DNA of 64,000 nucleotides, from NCBI GenBank assembly GCA_035571835.1, contig DATNBU010000039.1, positions 248,001 through 312,000 on the forward strand, in the 5' to 3' direction. Position 1 is the first letter of the stretch; each line of letters opens with the position of its first letter. The notes beneath the pieces are model-generated. The model ran no database searches, was not told where the DNA came from, and saw nothing but the letters and a program-made list of their open reading frames with translations. A program made the position numbers and the translations under genes. The stretch is from Candidatus Limnocylindrales bacterium (GTDB lineage: Bacteria > Desulfobacterota > Binatia > UBA1149 > CAITLU01). Of the stretch, positions 7,679-17,247 are shown one piece after another.

Positions 7679-8760
7679 GCGCGACCGCTGCCAGCGGGCC
7701 GGCGCCCGCATCGGCGCGCAGTATCGCCGCCGGCAAAACCGGCGTCGCCGGCCCGATCGACAACAACGGCGACATCGTGATCGAAACTCTGGGCCTCACG
7801 CGCAAGTTCGGCGACTTCACGGCGGTCGACGACATCGCGATCCGCGTCGAGCGAGGAACCATCTTCGCGTTCCTCGGCGCCAACGGTTCCGGAAAGACGA
7901 CGACGATCCGCATGCTGATCGGACTTCTCACGCCGACTTCCGGCAGCATCACCGTTGCAGGCGTCGACGTAATCGCGCGGCCTCGCCGTGTGCGCGAAGC
8001 GATCGGCTACATGGGCCAGAAAGTCAGCCTGTACCGCGGGCTGTCGCTGCACGAGAACGTGCAGTTCTACGGCGGGCTGCACGGCATCACCGGCAAGGAC
8101 CTCGAACAGAAATGGGGCGCGCTGCGCGAGCGCTTCGCGCTCGGCGAAGAGGAGAAGCACCTGACCGACGACCTTCCGGGCGGAATCCGGCAGCGCGCCG
8201 GTCTTGCGCTCGCGATGCTGCATTCGCCGGCGGTGCTGTTTCTCGACGAGCCGACGGCCGGCGTCGACGTCGGCAGCCGCACGCTGTTCTGGGAGCTCAT
8301 CCGCGAGCAGCGGCGCGCCGGCGTGACGATCTTCGTGACGACGCACTTCCTCGACGAAGTCGACTACTGCGACCGGATCTCGTTCATCGACGCCGGACGC
8401 ATCGTCGTGAACTCGACGCCCGAAGGCCTGCGCGAGCGCTGGTCGGAGGGGTACGGGGCATTCTGTCCGGTCGCCGCGGATCGCACCGAGGCAGCGGCCC
8501 GCGAGCTCGAAGCCGCCGGCTGGCAGACAACCACGGCCGACGGAGGCCTTCGGCTTCACGCGCAGGTCGCGACGACCGCGATGCTCGAGGCGATCACGCG
8601 CGCGGCTGCGCCCGGCGACGCGCACCGGATCCAGGTCGTGCAGCCGTCGATGTCCGAAGTCTTCCGGCGGCTGATCGAGCACGGCGCGTCCGTCAAGCAG
8701 AACGGAGCGACGAACGGCGTGCAGGCGGGCCCGCTTCCAGCGCGGGGGAGCCTGCAGTGA
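7675..8760 (+). CDS. ABC transporter ATPase, second half of a YbhF-like pair
   Basis: Second ATPase of the exporter, 361 residues. A poorly conserved N-terminal tail of about 30 residues precedes the domain. Walker A is GANGSGKTT, the Q-loop lies in YMGQKVSLY, the signature is degenerate (LPGGIRQRA instead of LSGGQ), Walker B is VLFLDEPTAGVD and the H-loop is canonical (TTHFLDE). A degenerate signature in this half and a missing His in the partner imply an asymmetric dimer in which the two ATP sites differ, as known for YbhF-type and other heterodimeric ABC proteins. The start overlaps the first ATPase stop (ATGA) and the stop overlaps the next GTG (GTGA), so equal translation is expected. 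Confidence 0.93.
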   Translation: MSATAASGPAPASARSIAAGKTGVAGPIDNNGDIVIETLGLTRKFGDFTAVDDIAIRVERGTIFAFLGANGSGKTTTIRMLIGLLTPTSGSITVAGVDVIARPRRVREAIGYMGQKVSLYRGLSLHENVQFYGGLHGITGKDLEQKWGALRERFALGEEEKHLTDDLPGGIRQRAGLALAMLHSPAVLFLDEPTAGVDVGSRTLFWELIREQRRAGVTIFVTTHFLDEVDYCDRISFIDAGRIVVNSTPEGLRERWSEGYGAFCPVAADRTEAAARELEAAGWQTTTADGGLRLHAQVATTAMLEAITRAAAPGDAHRIQVVQPSMSEVFRRLIEHGASVKQNGATNGVQAGPLPARGSLQ

Positions 8761-9929
8761 AGTCCGCCTTCAGCATCACGAGGCTGAAGACCCGCGGGCG
8801 CCGGCTGCGCACGCTGATGCTTCGCGAAGTGCGTGCGACGCTGCGCGATCCGTTCACGATGTTCGTGATGATCACGGTGCCGCTCGGCTCCCTGCTCGCG
8901 TTCGGGTTCATCGTCTCGACCGAAGTGCATTTCATCCGCCTCGGCATCCTCGACAGCGCGAACAGTGCGCTCACCCGCCGCATCGTCGGCGACCTGACCG
9001 CGAAGGATACGTTCGACGCGACGATCTTCCGCACGCGCGACGAGATCGACGACGCGATGACCGGCGGTCACATCGGCGCCGCCGTCATCATCCCGGCCGA
9101 CTTCGAGCGCGCGCGCCTGCGCCGCGCGGACGGCGGCGAACCCGCCGAGATCCAGGTCTTCTACGACGGCGCCGAGCCGGTGCTGGCGGGCAACGCCGAG
9201 GCTTCGCTGCGCGGCATTCTCGAGTCCGCTCTTGCCGACGCCGGGCCCGACGTGCACTCGACGATCCAGCCGACTCCGCTCCGGACGAGCGGCGTGCACG
9301 CTACGGTGCGCGCCGTCTACAACCCGACGCTCGATGGCCGTCCGTACATGGTCGCCGGCACGTTCGGCTTCGTGCTGACGTTCCTGACGACGCTGATCAC
9401 GGCCATCTCGATCGTCAACGAGCGCCTGACCGGCACCTACGAGCAGCTGCAGCTCACGCCGGCGACGCCGCTCGAGATCCTTCTCGGCAAGATGGTACCG
9501 CTCGGCGCGGTGTTCTCGTTCGACCTGGTGCTGATGATGGTCGTCGCCGGCTTCTTCCTCGGGACGTGGCCGCAGGGAAACCCGGTGCTGTTCTGGGCGA
9601 TCGCGTCGTTCTACGTCGCCACGTCGCTGTCGCTCGGCCTGATCTTTTCGGCCACGTCGGCAACCGCCGCCGAGGCTGTGCAGAAGACGGTGCTGTCGAG
9701 CATCCCGCTGATCCAGCTGAGCGGATTCATCTATCCGGTTCGGAGCATGCCGGCGCCGGTGCGTGTGCTCGCCGAGCTGATCCCGGCGACGCACTTCATC
9801 GAGGTCAGCCGCGCGATCTATCTTCGCGGCGAAGGCTTCGTCGAGCTGTGGCCGCAGCTCGCGATCATCTTCGCGATGGGCGTTGCGCTGATGGCGTGGG
9901 CGCTGCGGACGCTGGAGGCGCGGTCGTGA
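8757..9929 (+). CDS. ABC-2 type permease (YbhS-like)
   Basis: Inner-membrane permease of 390 residues. A GTG start sits inside the stop of the second ATPase gene with GGGGGAG eight nt upstream. One N-terminal membrane helix (FTMFVMITVPLGSLLAFGF) is followed by a large periplasmic domain of about 180 residues, then five helices at the C-terminus. The ERLTGTYEQLQLTPATP motif is the ABC-2 coupling region. This is the domain layout of YbhS and of the DrrB/Ccm-like exporters. With the next gene it should form the heterodimeric channel that hands substrate to the adaptor. The substrate cannot be told from sequence; drugs, lipids or cations are all known in this group. Confidence 0.9.
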   Translation: MKSAFSITRLKTRGRRLRTLMLREVRATLRDPFTMFVMITVPLGSLLAFGFIVSTEVHFIRLGILDSANSALTRRIVGDLTAKDTFDATIFRTRDEIDDAMTGGHIGAAVIIPADFERARLRRADGGEPAEIQVFYDGAEPVLAGNAEASLRGILESALADAGPDVHSTIQPTPLRTSGVHATVRAVYNPTLDGRPYMVAGTFGFVLTFLTTLITAISIVNERLTGTYEQLQLTPATPLEILLGKMVPLGAVFSFDLVLMMVVAGFFLGTWPQGNPVLFWAIASFYVATSLSLGLIFSATSATAAEAVQKTVLSSIPLIQLSGFIYPVRSMPAPVRVLAELIPATHFIEVSRAIYLRGEGFVELWPQLAIIFAMGVALMAWALRTLEARS

Positions 9930-11077
9930 ACGAGCGCGTCATTTCATTCTGCCGCAACGTACTGGCGGTCGCCTACAAGGAAAGCATGCTGCTGCGCCGC
10001 AGCCCGCTGCTAATCGGCGCCGTGGTCGCACAACCGCTGATCTTCCTGTGGCTGTTCGGGTTCGTGCTTTCGAGCAAGCCGGCCAACGTTCCGTGGGCAG
10101 TGCTCGACCAGAGCCACAGCGAGCTGTCGCGGCGCATCGTCTCGGAGATCCAGGCGAGCGGATACTTCCTGCCGAGGCGCGACGTCGAAAGTTACGACGA
10201 AGGCATCGCCGGGCTGCGCACCGGAGACGTGCTCGCGCTCGTGGTGCTCCCGGTGGACCTTTCGCGCGACGCGACGCGCGGAGCGCCGGAAGTGCAGGTG
10301 CTCGTCGACGGCGCCGACCCGATCAGCGCGGCGCGCGTCGGCGGGTACATCCGCGCGATTGCTGCAGCCGTCGAAACGACACCCGCATCGGCAGCGGGGC
10401 GGTTGCCGGCCGCCGGTATGCGGGGGCCCGGTCCGGCCGTCGAGCTTCGCCAGAGATTCTGGTTCAACCCGACGCTGGCCGACAAGGATTTCCTGCTCGT
10501 CAGCCTGGCCGGCATGCTGCTGACCAACTTCTGCCTGTCGATCGCGAGCATGGGGCTCGTGGCCGAGCGCGAGGAAGGAACGTACGAGCAGACGCTCGCG
10601 CTGCCGGTTTCGGTGGTCGAGCTGGTGCTCGGGAAACTCGTCCCTGACGTCGTGCTCTGTTACGTGCTGCTGTTCATCTCGATCGTCGGGCCCGGTCTCG
10701 GATTCGGGCTCTGGCCGGCCGGCAGCATCCCGGCGCTCATGGTGCTGACGCTGCCGTTCGTGCTGGCAACGCTCGCCGTGGGCGTCTTCATCTCGACGAT
10801 GGCCAGGACGGTGGCGCAGGGTGTGTTCATCTCGGTCTTCGCGATCATGCCGTCGTTCGTGCTGTCGGGAGTGATGATGCCGTACGAGCTGATGCCCACG
10901 GTGCCGCGCTGGATCGGAGCCATGGCCCCGCTGCGCTGGTACCAGATCGGACTGCGCCGCATCTACGCGCGCGGCGGCGGGCTCGACGACGTCGTCGTTC
11001 CGATGCTGGCCGTCACGCTGAGCTTCGCCGTGCTGCTCGCGATGATCCGCATCCGAACCAAGCCGCGGCTGGACTGA
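9926..11077 (+). CDS. ABC-2 type permease (YbhR-like)
   Basis: Second permease of 383 residues, homologous to the preceding one. Its GTG overlaps the previous stop as GTGA. It has an N-terminal helix (LLIGAVVAQPLIFLWLFGF), a periplasmic domain with VLDQSHSELSRRI near its start, the coupling motif EREEGTYEQTLALPVS and five further helices. The last gene of the tripartite pump operon, it completes the TolC, HlyD, ATPase, ATPase, permease, permease order. No regulator gene is adjacent, so control of the operon is not visible here. Confidence 0.9.
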   Translation: MNERVISFCRNVLAVAYKESMLLRRSPLLIGAVVAQPLIFLWLFGFVLSSKPANVPWAVLDQSHSELSRRIVSEIQASGYFLPRRDVESYDEGIAGLRTGDVLALVVLPVDLSRDATRGAPEVQVLVDGADPISAARVGGYIRAIAAAVETTPASAAGRLPAAGMRGPGPAVELRQRFWFNPTLADKDFLLVSLAGMLLTNFCLSIASMGLVAEREEGTYEQTLALPVSVVELVLGKLVPDVVLCYVLLFISIVGPGLGFGLWPAGSIPALMVLTLPFVLATLAVGVFISTMARTVAQGVFISVFAIMPSFVLSGVMMPYELMPTVPRWIGAMAPLRWYQIGLRRIYARGGGLDDVVVPMLAVTLSFAVLLAMIRIRTKPRLD

Positions 11078-11123
11078 CCCGCACTTGCCTCCACCGCACG
11101 CCGGCCGAAAAATCGCTTTCCCG

Positions 11124-11519
11124 ATGATCCCGAGTCCCCCGTACCTGCTGCTGTGGTTCACGCTCGTGATGTGCGTGCCGCTGCCGTTCTTCCTCGTCGA
11201 GATCGGGCAGCAGCCGCTCGCCGGGCTCCTGCAGATTTTCGGCGTGACCTTGACGCTGATCGCCACCGAGGGAAGCTCGGGCGCCGTGACGATCGCAGCG
11301 TGGATGCTCGGCGTACAGCTTCTGCTCGGCGCCGCCCTGCTGACACTCGCGACGTCCGTCATCATGCGCATGCTGCGCCGCGGCCTCGGCGAAAATGCGA
11401 CCCTTGGTACGTATGCACTGGTCGCGGTGATCGTGGCCGTCGCCGTCACGCAGCCGATCTATCGCACGCCGTTTCGCGCAGCCGGCCTGCACGCGACACT
11501 GGGCCAGGTCTTCGAGTGA
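11124..11519 (+). CDS. Small integral membrane protein
   Basis: Unrecognised protein of 131 residues with three predicted membrane helices (YLLLWFTLVMCVPLPFF, then a hydrophobic stretch around IFGVTLTLIA, and a longer one at ALVAVIVAVAV). The ATG at 11124 is preferred; a TTG 13 codons earlier would add a charged tail. The stop overlaps the GTG of the DUF3604 gene by GTGA, so the two are likely co-translated. It could help place or export the downstream secreted protein, but this rests only on gene order. Confidence 0.65.
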   Translation: MIPSPPYLLLWFTLVMCVPLPFFLVEIGQQPLAGLLQIFGVTLTLIATEGSSGAVTIAAWMLGVQLLLGAALLTLATSVIMRMLRRGLGENATLGTYALVAVIVAVAVTQPIYRTPFRAAGLHATLGQVFE

Positions 11520-13483
11520 GTCGCAGCGCGAGGCGCGCGACATGGCCGGCGCTCGCGCTGGCGGCGGCTTCGTTTGCCGTCGCGCCGGCGGCGTATGCAC
11601 GCGACGCCGTCCCGAAGATGCATCCGGTCGTGCCTGTCGTGCCGGCCGCCCCCGCCGTGCCTGTCGTGCCCGCCACGCCGATTCCGCCGCATCGCTGCGC
11701 GTCATACACAGCGACGAAGCGGCCGCTGTTCGGCGATCTTCACGTGCATACCGGGCTGTCGTTCGACGCCAACTCGCTCGGCACCCGCAACATGCCGATC
11801 GACGCGTATCATTTTGCGCAGGGCGAAGAGATCGGCCTGCAGCCGTACAGCGTCGACGGCAAGCCCGGGCGTCACGTACGCCTCGAGCGGCCGCTCGACT
11901 TCGCCGCGGTCACCGACCACTCCGAGCTGCTCGGCGAGCTCTACATGTGCAAGACGCCGACCGCGCCCGGCTACAGCTCGTTCGTCTGCACGATGCAGCG
12001 GCGCTGGCCGCTGCTCGCGTACATCTTCGTGAGCAGCCGCATGCTGAACAGCGATACCCCCGTACGCTACAGCTTCTGTGGAGCGGGCGGCAAGAACTGC
12101 CTCAAGGCCGCCGAAGGTCCGTGGAAAGTGATCCGCGACGCCGCCGAGGAAGCCTACGACCGCACCGACGCGTGCTCCTTCACGTCGTTCGTTGCGTACG
12201 AGTGGAGCGGCGGGCCGGGCGGCAACATGACCCATCGCAACGTGATCTTCGCCGACGAGAAAGCGCCGGACCTGCCGGTGAGCTTCATCGAGGAAGGCAC
12301 CGGCGAAGGCCTGTGGAAACATCTCGAGAGCGATTGCGCGAAAAGCGGCTGCCGGTTCCTGACGATCCCGCACAACACCAACCTCAGCAACGGCTCGCTG
12401 TTCGCCACCGAGACCAAAAGCGTGGAGGACGCACGGCGCAGGCGCGAGTTCGAGCCGCTGCTCGAGATCATCCAGCACAAGGGCGACTCGGAGTGCCGCG
12501 GCGGCTCGCCGGACGAGTACTGCAACTTCGAAAAGCTCCCGTTCAGCCGCATGCAGGAGCAGCCGTTCACGTTCCAGTGGAAGCAGCCCGGACCGCTCAG
12601 CTTCGCGCGGGAAATTCTCGCCGAAGGTCTCGCGCGCGAGCAGAAGCTCGGCCTCAATCCGTTCCGTCTCGGCATGATCGGCGCCACCGACACGCATCTT
12701 GCGGCCGCAGGCGACGTTGCCGAGAAGGATTACCCCGGTCATGGAGCCGGCGTCGGTACGGCGGGCACGGAGGCGCCGAGTGTTCCCGACTCGCTGTGGT
12801 TCAATCCCGGAGGTCTGGCCGGCGTGTGGGCCGAGGAGAACTCGCGCGAATCGATCTGGGCTGCGCTCCAGCGCCGCGAGGTCTTCGCGACCACCGGCCC
12901 GAGGATCCTCGTGCGCTTCTTCGGAGGTTTCTCGTATCCGTCGAATCTGTGCGACAGCGAGCACTACGCCGAAGACGGCTACGCCGGCGGCGTGCCGATG
13001 GGTGGAGAGCTCGCCGCGCCGGCCGACAAGGAAGCCCGTCCGGTCTTTTCGATCTCGGCGCTTCAGGACGCGGGAACGGCGAAAAGCCCGGGCACGCCGC
13101 TCGACATCGTGCAGATCGTCAAGATCTGGCTCGAAGGCGGCACGGTCCACCAGAAGATCTTCGACGTCGCACGCAGCAGCGAAGGCGACGACCTCGACCC
13201 GCTGATCTGCAACGCACCGAAGAGCGGCAGCTCGAGCCTCTGCGCAACGTGGACCGACAAGGACTACGATGCCAAGCTCTCGACCATCTACTACGCACGC
13301 GTGATCGAGAAGCCGAGCTGCCGCTGGACCGGATTCCTGTGCGCGAATGTCCATGCCGACTGCCGGCAGGGCGCGTCGATCCCGGGCGGCTTCGAGTTCT
13401 GCTGCGACCGCAACATTGCCAAGGTCACGCGCGAGCGCGCCGTCACGTCGCCGATCTGGATTCCGGCCGCGCGCGAAGGCTGA
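11516..13483 (+). CDS. Secreted DUF3604 protein (PHP-like metal-dependent fold)
   Basis: Exported protein of 655 residues. The GTG start lies in the stop of the upstream membrane-protein gene and yields a signal peptide ending near AAYARD. A Pro/Val/Ala-rich linker follows. The domain opens with FGDLHVHTGLSFDA, which carries the HxH pair of PHP-type phosphoesterase folds, followed by DFAAVTDHSELLGE. Later come FLTIPHNTNLSNGS, IGATDTHLAA and EVFATTGPRI, each with metal-ligand-type His and Asp. The set is characteristic of DUF3604, a family of unknown substrate common in marine and soil bacteria with many secreted proteins. Several late Cys pairs suggest disulfides. The activity is probably hydrolytic and metal-dependent, by inference from the fold. 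Confidence 0.9.
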   Translation: MSRSARRATWPALALAAASFAVAPAAYARDAVPKMHPVVPVVPAAPAVPVVPATPIPPHRCASYTATKRPLFGDLHVHTGLSFDANSLGTRNMPIDAYHFAQGEEIGLQPYSVDGKPGRHVRLERPLDFAAVTDHSELLGELYMCKTPTAPGYSSFVCTMQRRWPLLAYIFVSSRMLNSDTPVRYSFCGAGGKNCLKAAEGPWKVIRDAAEEAYDRTDACSFTSFVAYEWSGGPGGNMTHRNVIFADEKAPDLPVSFIEEGTGEGLWKHLESDCAKSGCRFLTIPHNTNLSNGSLFATETKSVEDARRRREFEPLLEIIQHKGDSECRGGSPDEYCNFEKLPFSRMQEQPFTFQWKQPGPLSFAREILAEGLAREQKLGLNPFRLGMIGATDTHLAAAGDVAEKDYPGHGAGVGTAGTEAPSVPDSLWFNPGGLAGVWAEENSRESIWAALQRREVFATTGPRILVRFFGGFSYPSNLCDSEHYAEDGYAGGVPMGGELAAPADKEARPVFSISALQDAGTAKSPGTPLDIVQIVKIWLEGGTVHQKIFDVARSSEGDDLDPLICNAPKSGSSSLCATWTDKDYDAKLSTIYYARVIEKPSCRWTGFLCANVHADCRQGASIPGGFEFCCDRNIAKVTRERAVTSPIWIPAAREG

Positions 13484-13548
13484 GCTGGCCGGCGCCGTCG
13501 TGTGCGCCGGAGGCTTTGGTCGCGCCGGTCGCCGTGCTATCCGGCGCT

Positions 13549-14991
13549 GTGCCGAGCCAGCTCTTCGCCCGCAAATCCGTCGAGCTTTTGCATTCCGAGC
13601 TTGCCGGGGCCGAACGCCTGCACCGCGTCCTCGGTCCGTGGGCGCTTACCGCCATGGGTATCGGCGCGATCATCGGCGCCGGCATCTTCGTGCTGACCGG
13701 ACTGGCCGCGCACGACTACGCCGGCCCGTCGCTGATGCTTTCGTTCGTGCTCGCCGCCACCGGGTGCGCCCTCGCCGGCCTGTGCTACGCCGAGTTCGCA
13801 TCGATGATCCCCGTCGCAGGCAGCGCGTACACATACGCGTACGCGACGCTCGGCGAGCTGTTCGCGTGGATCATCGGCTGGGACCTCGTGCTCGAGTATG
13901 CGATCGCATCGTGCGCCGTCGCGCACGGCTGGTCTCACTATTTCCAGGCCCTCCTCGCGCTCTACGGCGTGCATCTGCCGGCATGGCTCGCCACCGATCC
14001 GTTCTCGGCGTCGGCGGAGGTCCTTGCCGCCGCGCCGCATTTTGCCGGCATGCCGATCGCGTTCGATGCATCGGCGCTGTCGATCGCGCTGCTGCTCACC
14101 GTCGTGCTCGTCGTCGGCATCCGCGAGAGCGCCGGTCTCAACGTCCTCATCGTCGTTCTCAAGCTCGCCGTCGTGCTGTTCGTGATTGTCATGGGCATTC
14201 CGCACGTCGATCCGGCCAACTGGAAGCCGTTCTTCCCGTTCGGGCTGGCCGGAACGTTCTCGGGCGCGTCCTACGTGTTCTTCGCGTACATCGGCTTCGA
14301 CTCGATCAGCACGCACGCCGAAGAGGCGAAAAATCCTGCGCGGGACGTCCCGATCGCGATCCTCTCGTCGCTCGGGCTGTGCACGGTCCTGTACATTGCG
14401 GTCGCAGCGGTGCTGACCGGGATGGTCCACTACAGCGACATCAACATCGATGCACCGATCGTCGCCGCGTTCTCGGAGAAGGGGCTCGCGTTCGCGAGCG
14501 TCGTGATCTCGATCGGCGCCGTTGCCGGAATCACCAGCGTGCTGCTCGTAATGATGCTCAGCCAGGCGCGCGTGCTGCTGGCCATGGCGCGCGACGGGCT
14601 GATTCCGTTCTCGCTGTTCGGCGCCGTGCATCCGCGCTTCCGGACGCCGCACCGCTCGACGATCCTGACCGGCATTCTGGTCGGAACCATTGCCGCGCTC
14701 GTCCCGCTGCGCATCATCGCCGAGCTCGTGAACATCGGAACGCTGTTCGCGTTCGTCATCGTCTGCATCGCGGTGCTGCTGATGCGGCGCACGCGCCCGG
14801 ACGTCACGCGGCCGTTCCGCACGCCGCTGGTTCCGTTCGTGCCGATTGCAGGGATCATCGCGAACATCGTGCTGATGCTGTCGCTCGGCTGGCACAACTG
14901 GCTGCGACTTTTCGTCTGGATGGCGATCGGGCTCGTGATCTACGCGCTGTACGGATACCGGCACAGCAAGCTGGCGCACGGTCGGGACTGA
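13549..14991 (+). CDS. APC-family amino-acid permease
   Basis: Inner-membrane amino-acid transporter of about 480 residues and twelve or more helices, close to the cationic amino acid (CAT/YfnA) type. The N-terminal QLFARKSVELLHSE tail and the helix-1 motif GIGAIIGAGIFVLTG are diagnostic, as is FFAYIGFDSISTHAEEAKNP in helix 6-7. GTG at 13549 fits the usual family start (xxQLFxRK). An in-frame GTG at 13534 is also possible, and GGAGG at 13509-13513 is not ideally placed for either. It follows the DUF3604 gene by 65 nt and may share its transcript. Substrate specificity is not visible. Confidence 0.92.
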   Translation: MPSQLFARKSVELLHSELAGAERLHRVLGPWALTAMGIGAIIGAGIFVLTGLAAHDYAGPSLMLSFVLAATGCALAGLCYAEFASMIPVAGSAYTYAYATLGELFAWIIGWDLVLEYAIASCAVAHGWSHYFQALLALYGVHLPAWLATDPFSASAEVLAAAPHFAGMPIAFDASALSIALLLTVVLVVGIRESAGLNVLIVVLKLAVVLFVIVMGIPHVDPANWKPFFPFGLAGTFSGASYVFFAYIGFDSISTHAEEAKNPARDVPIAILSSLGLCTVLYIAVAAVLTGMVHYSDINIDAPIVAAFSEKGLAFASVVISIGAVAGITSVLLVMMLSQARVLLAMARDGLIPFSLFGAVHPRFRTPHRSTILTGILVGTIAALVPLRIIAELVNIGTLFAFVIVCIAVLLMRRTRPDVTRPFRTPLVPFVPIAGIIANIVLMLSLGWHNWLRLFVWMAIGLVIYALYGYRHSKLAHGRD

Positions 14992-15096
14992 GGGGCGCCG
15001 CGAGTACTGTCGACGCGTGCCCAGCGCGACGCCGTCGCATCGCTGTCACATCATTACGGGGATCGCATAATCGGGCCGTTTTCACGCGTTTTCTTC

Positions 15097-15125
15097 TTGT
15101 CTTCTCGAGCGCATTTCGCTAAATT
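15097..15125 (+). promoter_or_regulatory. Sigma70-type promoter for the HNH gene
   Basis: TTGTCT (15097-15102), a 17-nt spacer, then TAAATT (15120-15125), in an AT-rich stretch that stands out from its surroundings. A start point seven nt downstream would fall on the GTG at 15132, which suggests a leaderless message. Confidence 0.5.
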
Positions 15126-15131
15126 TTCGCC

Positions 15132-17162
15132 GTGCTTCGGGCTGCGAAAAACGCGTATGCTTCGGCATCCCGGGTCGGCTCATTCGGCGCGCGGCCTCCT
15201 GGATGCCATCTTCCGGAGCACAGCGCGCGCTCTGCATATCTCTCATCCTATGCCCACAGACACTCCGTCGTCGCGGAGGACGCGGCCCCCTATGCGGCCG
15301 ACATCGAGAAGCGCGCCAGAGAACTGGATCGCAAGCTTGTCGAGCTCGCACGCGGCGACAGCGTGGCCCGGCGCGTGCTGGGTCTCCTCGTCGATCGCTT
15401 CATCGGTCTTCGCGGATACGAACGTCTCGGATTTGCGCGCATCGGCGACTACGGCGCGGAACGGCTCGGATGGTCCGGGCGCCAGCTGCAGGACATTGCG
15501 CGCGTCTCACGATTGCTGACGAGCCTGCCGGCAATCGAACGGGCATTTCTTTCCCGCCAGATGGGATGGACGAAGGTGCGCCTGCTGGTATCGCTCGCTT
15601 CACCATCCGATGAGGAGAGATGGCTGGCGATCAGCGACACGATGCACGTGCGTCAGCTCGCGGCAGTCACCAGCAGCGCCCGCAGTGCAGCAAGAGAACA
15701 ACGGCCGATCGACAGCGTTCAAGACGCACCTGGCAGTACGAACGAAGACGATTCATCGAACGAAGACGACGCGGATGTGCTGCTGCGAATCGAATGCACG
15801 CGACGCGCGCGCCTCCTGTGGAACGAGACGCGGCGCTGTGCAGCACGGACGGCAGGCCGCGCGCTCGCTCCATGGCAGGTTGCCGAGCTCGTCGCTGCGG
15901 AGGCCAGCGCTGCATCCGCACCATTCGCGGAAGTGTGGCGGGAGGAACCGTGGAAAAGCCTCGGAGCGGCTTCATCCGCTGACCACCCGGCATCGACGAC
16001 GGAGGGGATTTCCACGAGCCATCGGCAACGGAACCGGCAATCCGGCGGCGCCGCGAACGCTCGAAACACAAGCGGTTCGACCAGCCGCGCGCGTTCGACA
16101 ACCGCTGGCGCGATCCCCGACGAAAGCGTCTTCGAGCGCGAACTCGATGGCCTCGCCGGGATGGATGCGTTCGCGCTCGACGCCGCGATGCGACGCGTCC
16201 GCAGCACGATGCAGAAAAGCCACGCAGAGCTTGGCCGCGCGCTCGGTCTGCTCATCGAGCTTCGTCTGTACGTCCCGCTTGGTTACAGCTCAGCCGCCGA
16301 ATACGAGCGCGAGCGCCTCGGCATCTCCGAACGTACAGCTCGCGAGCTGACCCGCGTGGCAGCGGCTGCGGAAGCGAGGTCGCCAGTGCTTGGCGAAGCG
16401 TACGCGCACGGGCAGCTTAGTCGGCTTCAGGTCGCGGTGCTGATCTCCGTCGCACGGCCATGGAACGCGGCCGCGTGGATTGCCCGAGCACAGGAAGTGA
16501 CCCTTCGCCGCCTCGACGACGAGGTCGCATGGGCGCTGAGACGTGCCGACCTTTCGCCGCAACATTCCGCGATGATGCCTCCTTCCTCAGGTCGGGATCT
16601 CGGGCCTGGCGGCGATGACCGGCAAATGTGTGCGCGCGACGGGGAGGCAAAAGGCAATGCGGAGGAGAGGTCGGGCGTCCGAACGGACGATCGCGACCAG
16701 CAGTGGGGCATCCTGGGCCGCATTCACGTCACTTTCGCGGCACCGCTGTCGGTCAGCATCATGTTTCGAGAGGTCATGCAGGGCTTCGCCAGTCCCCTCG
16801 AGCCCCGTTCGACTGCATTCGAACGCATGCTCGAGCACGTTCTCGAACAGTGGACCAGCCAGCCGCGCCATCGCGACCCGGTCTTCGCGCGAGACGGCTA
16901 CCGGTGCACGGCGCCGGCATGCAACTCATTCTCGAACCTGCACGACCATCACATCATCCCGCGCTCCGCCGGTGGATCGAATGATCTGTCGAACCGGACG
17001 ACGCTGTGCGCATGGCATCATCTCCGCGCCATCCACGGAGGCCTGGCGAACGCCAGGGGGGAGGCGCCGGATGCGATCATCTGGGAACTGGGCCTGCGCG
17101 AGTCGCAGCCGCCGCTGATGCGGCTTTGCGGAGACCGCTACATGGAGGCTGGAATCGATTGA
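15132..17162 (+). CDS. HNH endonuclease-domain protein (DUF222-like, two helical domains)
   Basis: Protein of 676 residues with a C-terminal HNH nuclease fold: DGYRCTAPAC, then LHDHHIIPRSAGGSNDLSN, then LCAWHHLRAIHGG, which supplies the metal and catalytic His residues. Two related helical domains precede it. The first contains ELDRKLVELARGDSVARR, the second ELDGLAGMDAFALDAAMRR, and each leads into a GYxSxxEYxxERLGxSxRxAxxL motif. The halves are separated by acidic and Ser/Arg-rich low-complexity segments. Proteins of this kind are abundant in Actinobacteria and deltaproteobacterial lineages; their biological role is unsettled, with mobile-element and DNA-processing ideas. The GTG start is the only usable start before domain one, and it coincides with the predicted transcription start. 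Confidence 0.88.
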   Translation: MLRAAKNAYASASRVGSFGARPPGCHLPEHSARSAYLSSYAHRHSVVAEDAAPYAADIEKRARELDRKLVELARGDSVARRVLGLLVDRFIGLRGYERLGFARIGDYGAERLGWSGRQLQDIARVSRLLTSLPAIERAFLSRQMGWTKVRLLVSLASPSDEERWLAISDTMHVRQLAAVTSSARSAAREQRPIDSVQDAPGSTNEDDSSNEDDADVLLRIECTRRARLLWNETRRCAARTAGRALAPWQVAELVAAEASAASAPFAEVWREEPWKSLGAASSADHPASTTEGISTSHRQRNRQSGGAANARNTSGSTSRARSTTAGAIPDESVFERELDGLAGMDAFALDAAMRRVRSTMQKSHAELGRALGLLIELRLYVPLGYSSAAEYERERLGISERTARELTRVAAAAEARSPVLGEAYAHGQLSRLQVAVLISVARPWNAAAWIARAQEVTLRRLDDEVAWALRRADLSPQHSAMMPPSSGRDLGPGGDDRQMCARDGEAKGNAEERSGVRTDDRDQQWGILGRIHVTFAAPLSVSIMFREVMQGFASPLEPRSTAFERMLEHVLEQWTSQPRHRDPVFARDGYRCTAPACNSFSNLHDHHIIPRSAGGSNDLSNRTTLCAWHHLRAIHGGLANARGEAPDAIIWELGLRESQPPLMRLCGDRYMEAGID

Positions 17163-17247
17163 TCTCGATCGCCGCGGCGGGAAACCGCACCCTTACTCCC
17201 GGTCCGTACAAACGGAGCGTTTACGCCGCTTCCGCCAAAGCGCGCGT

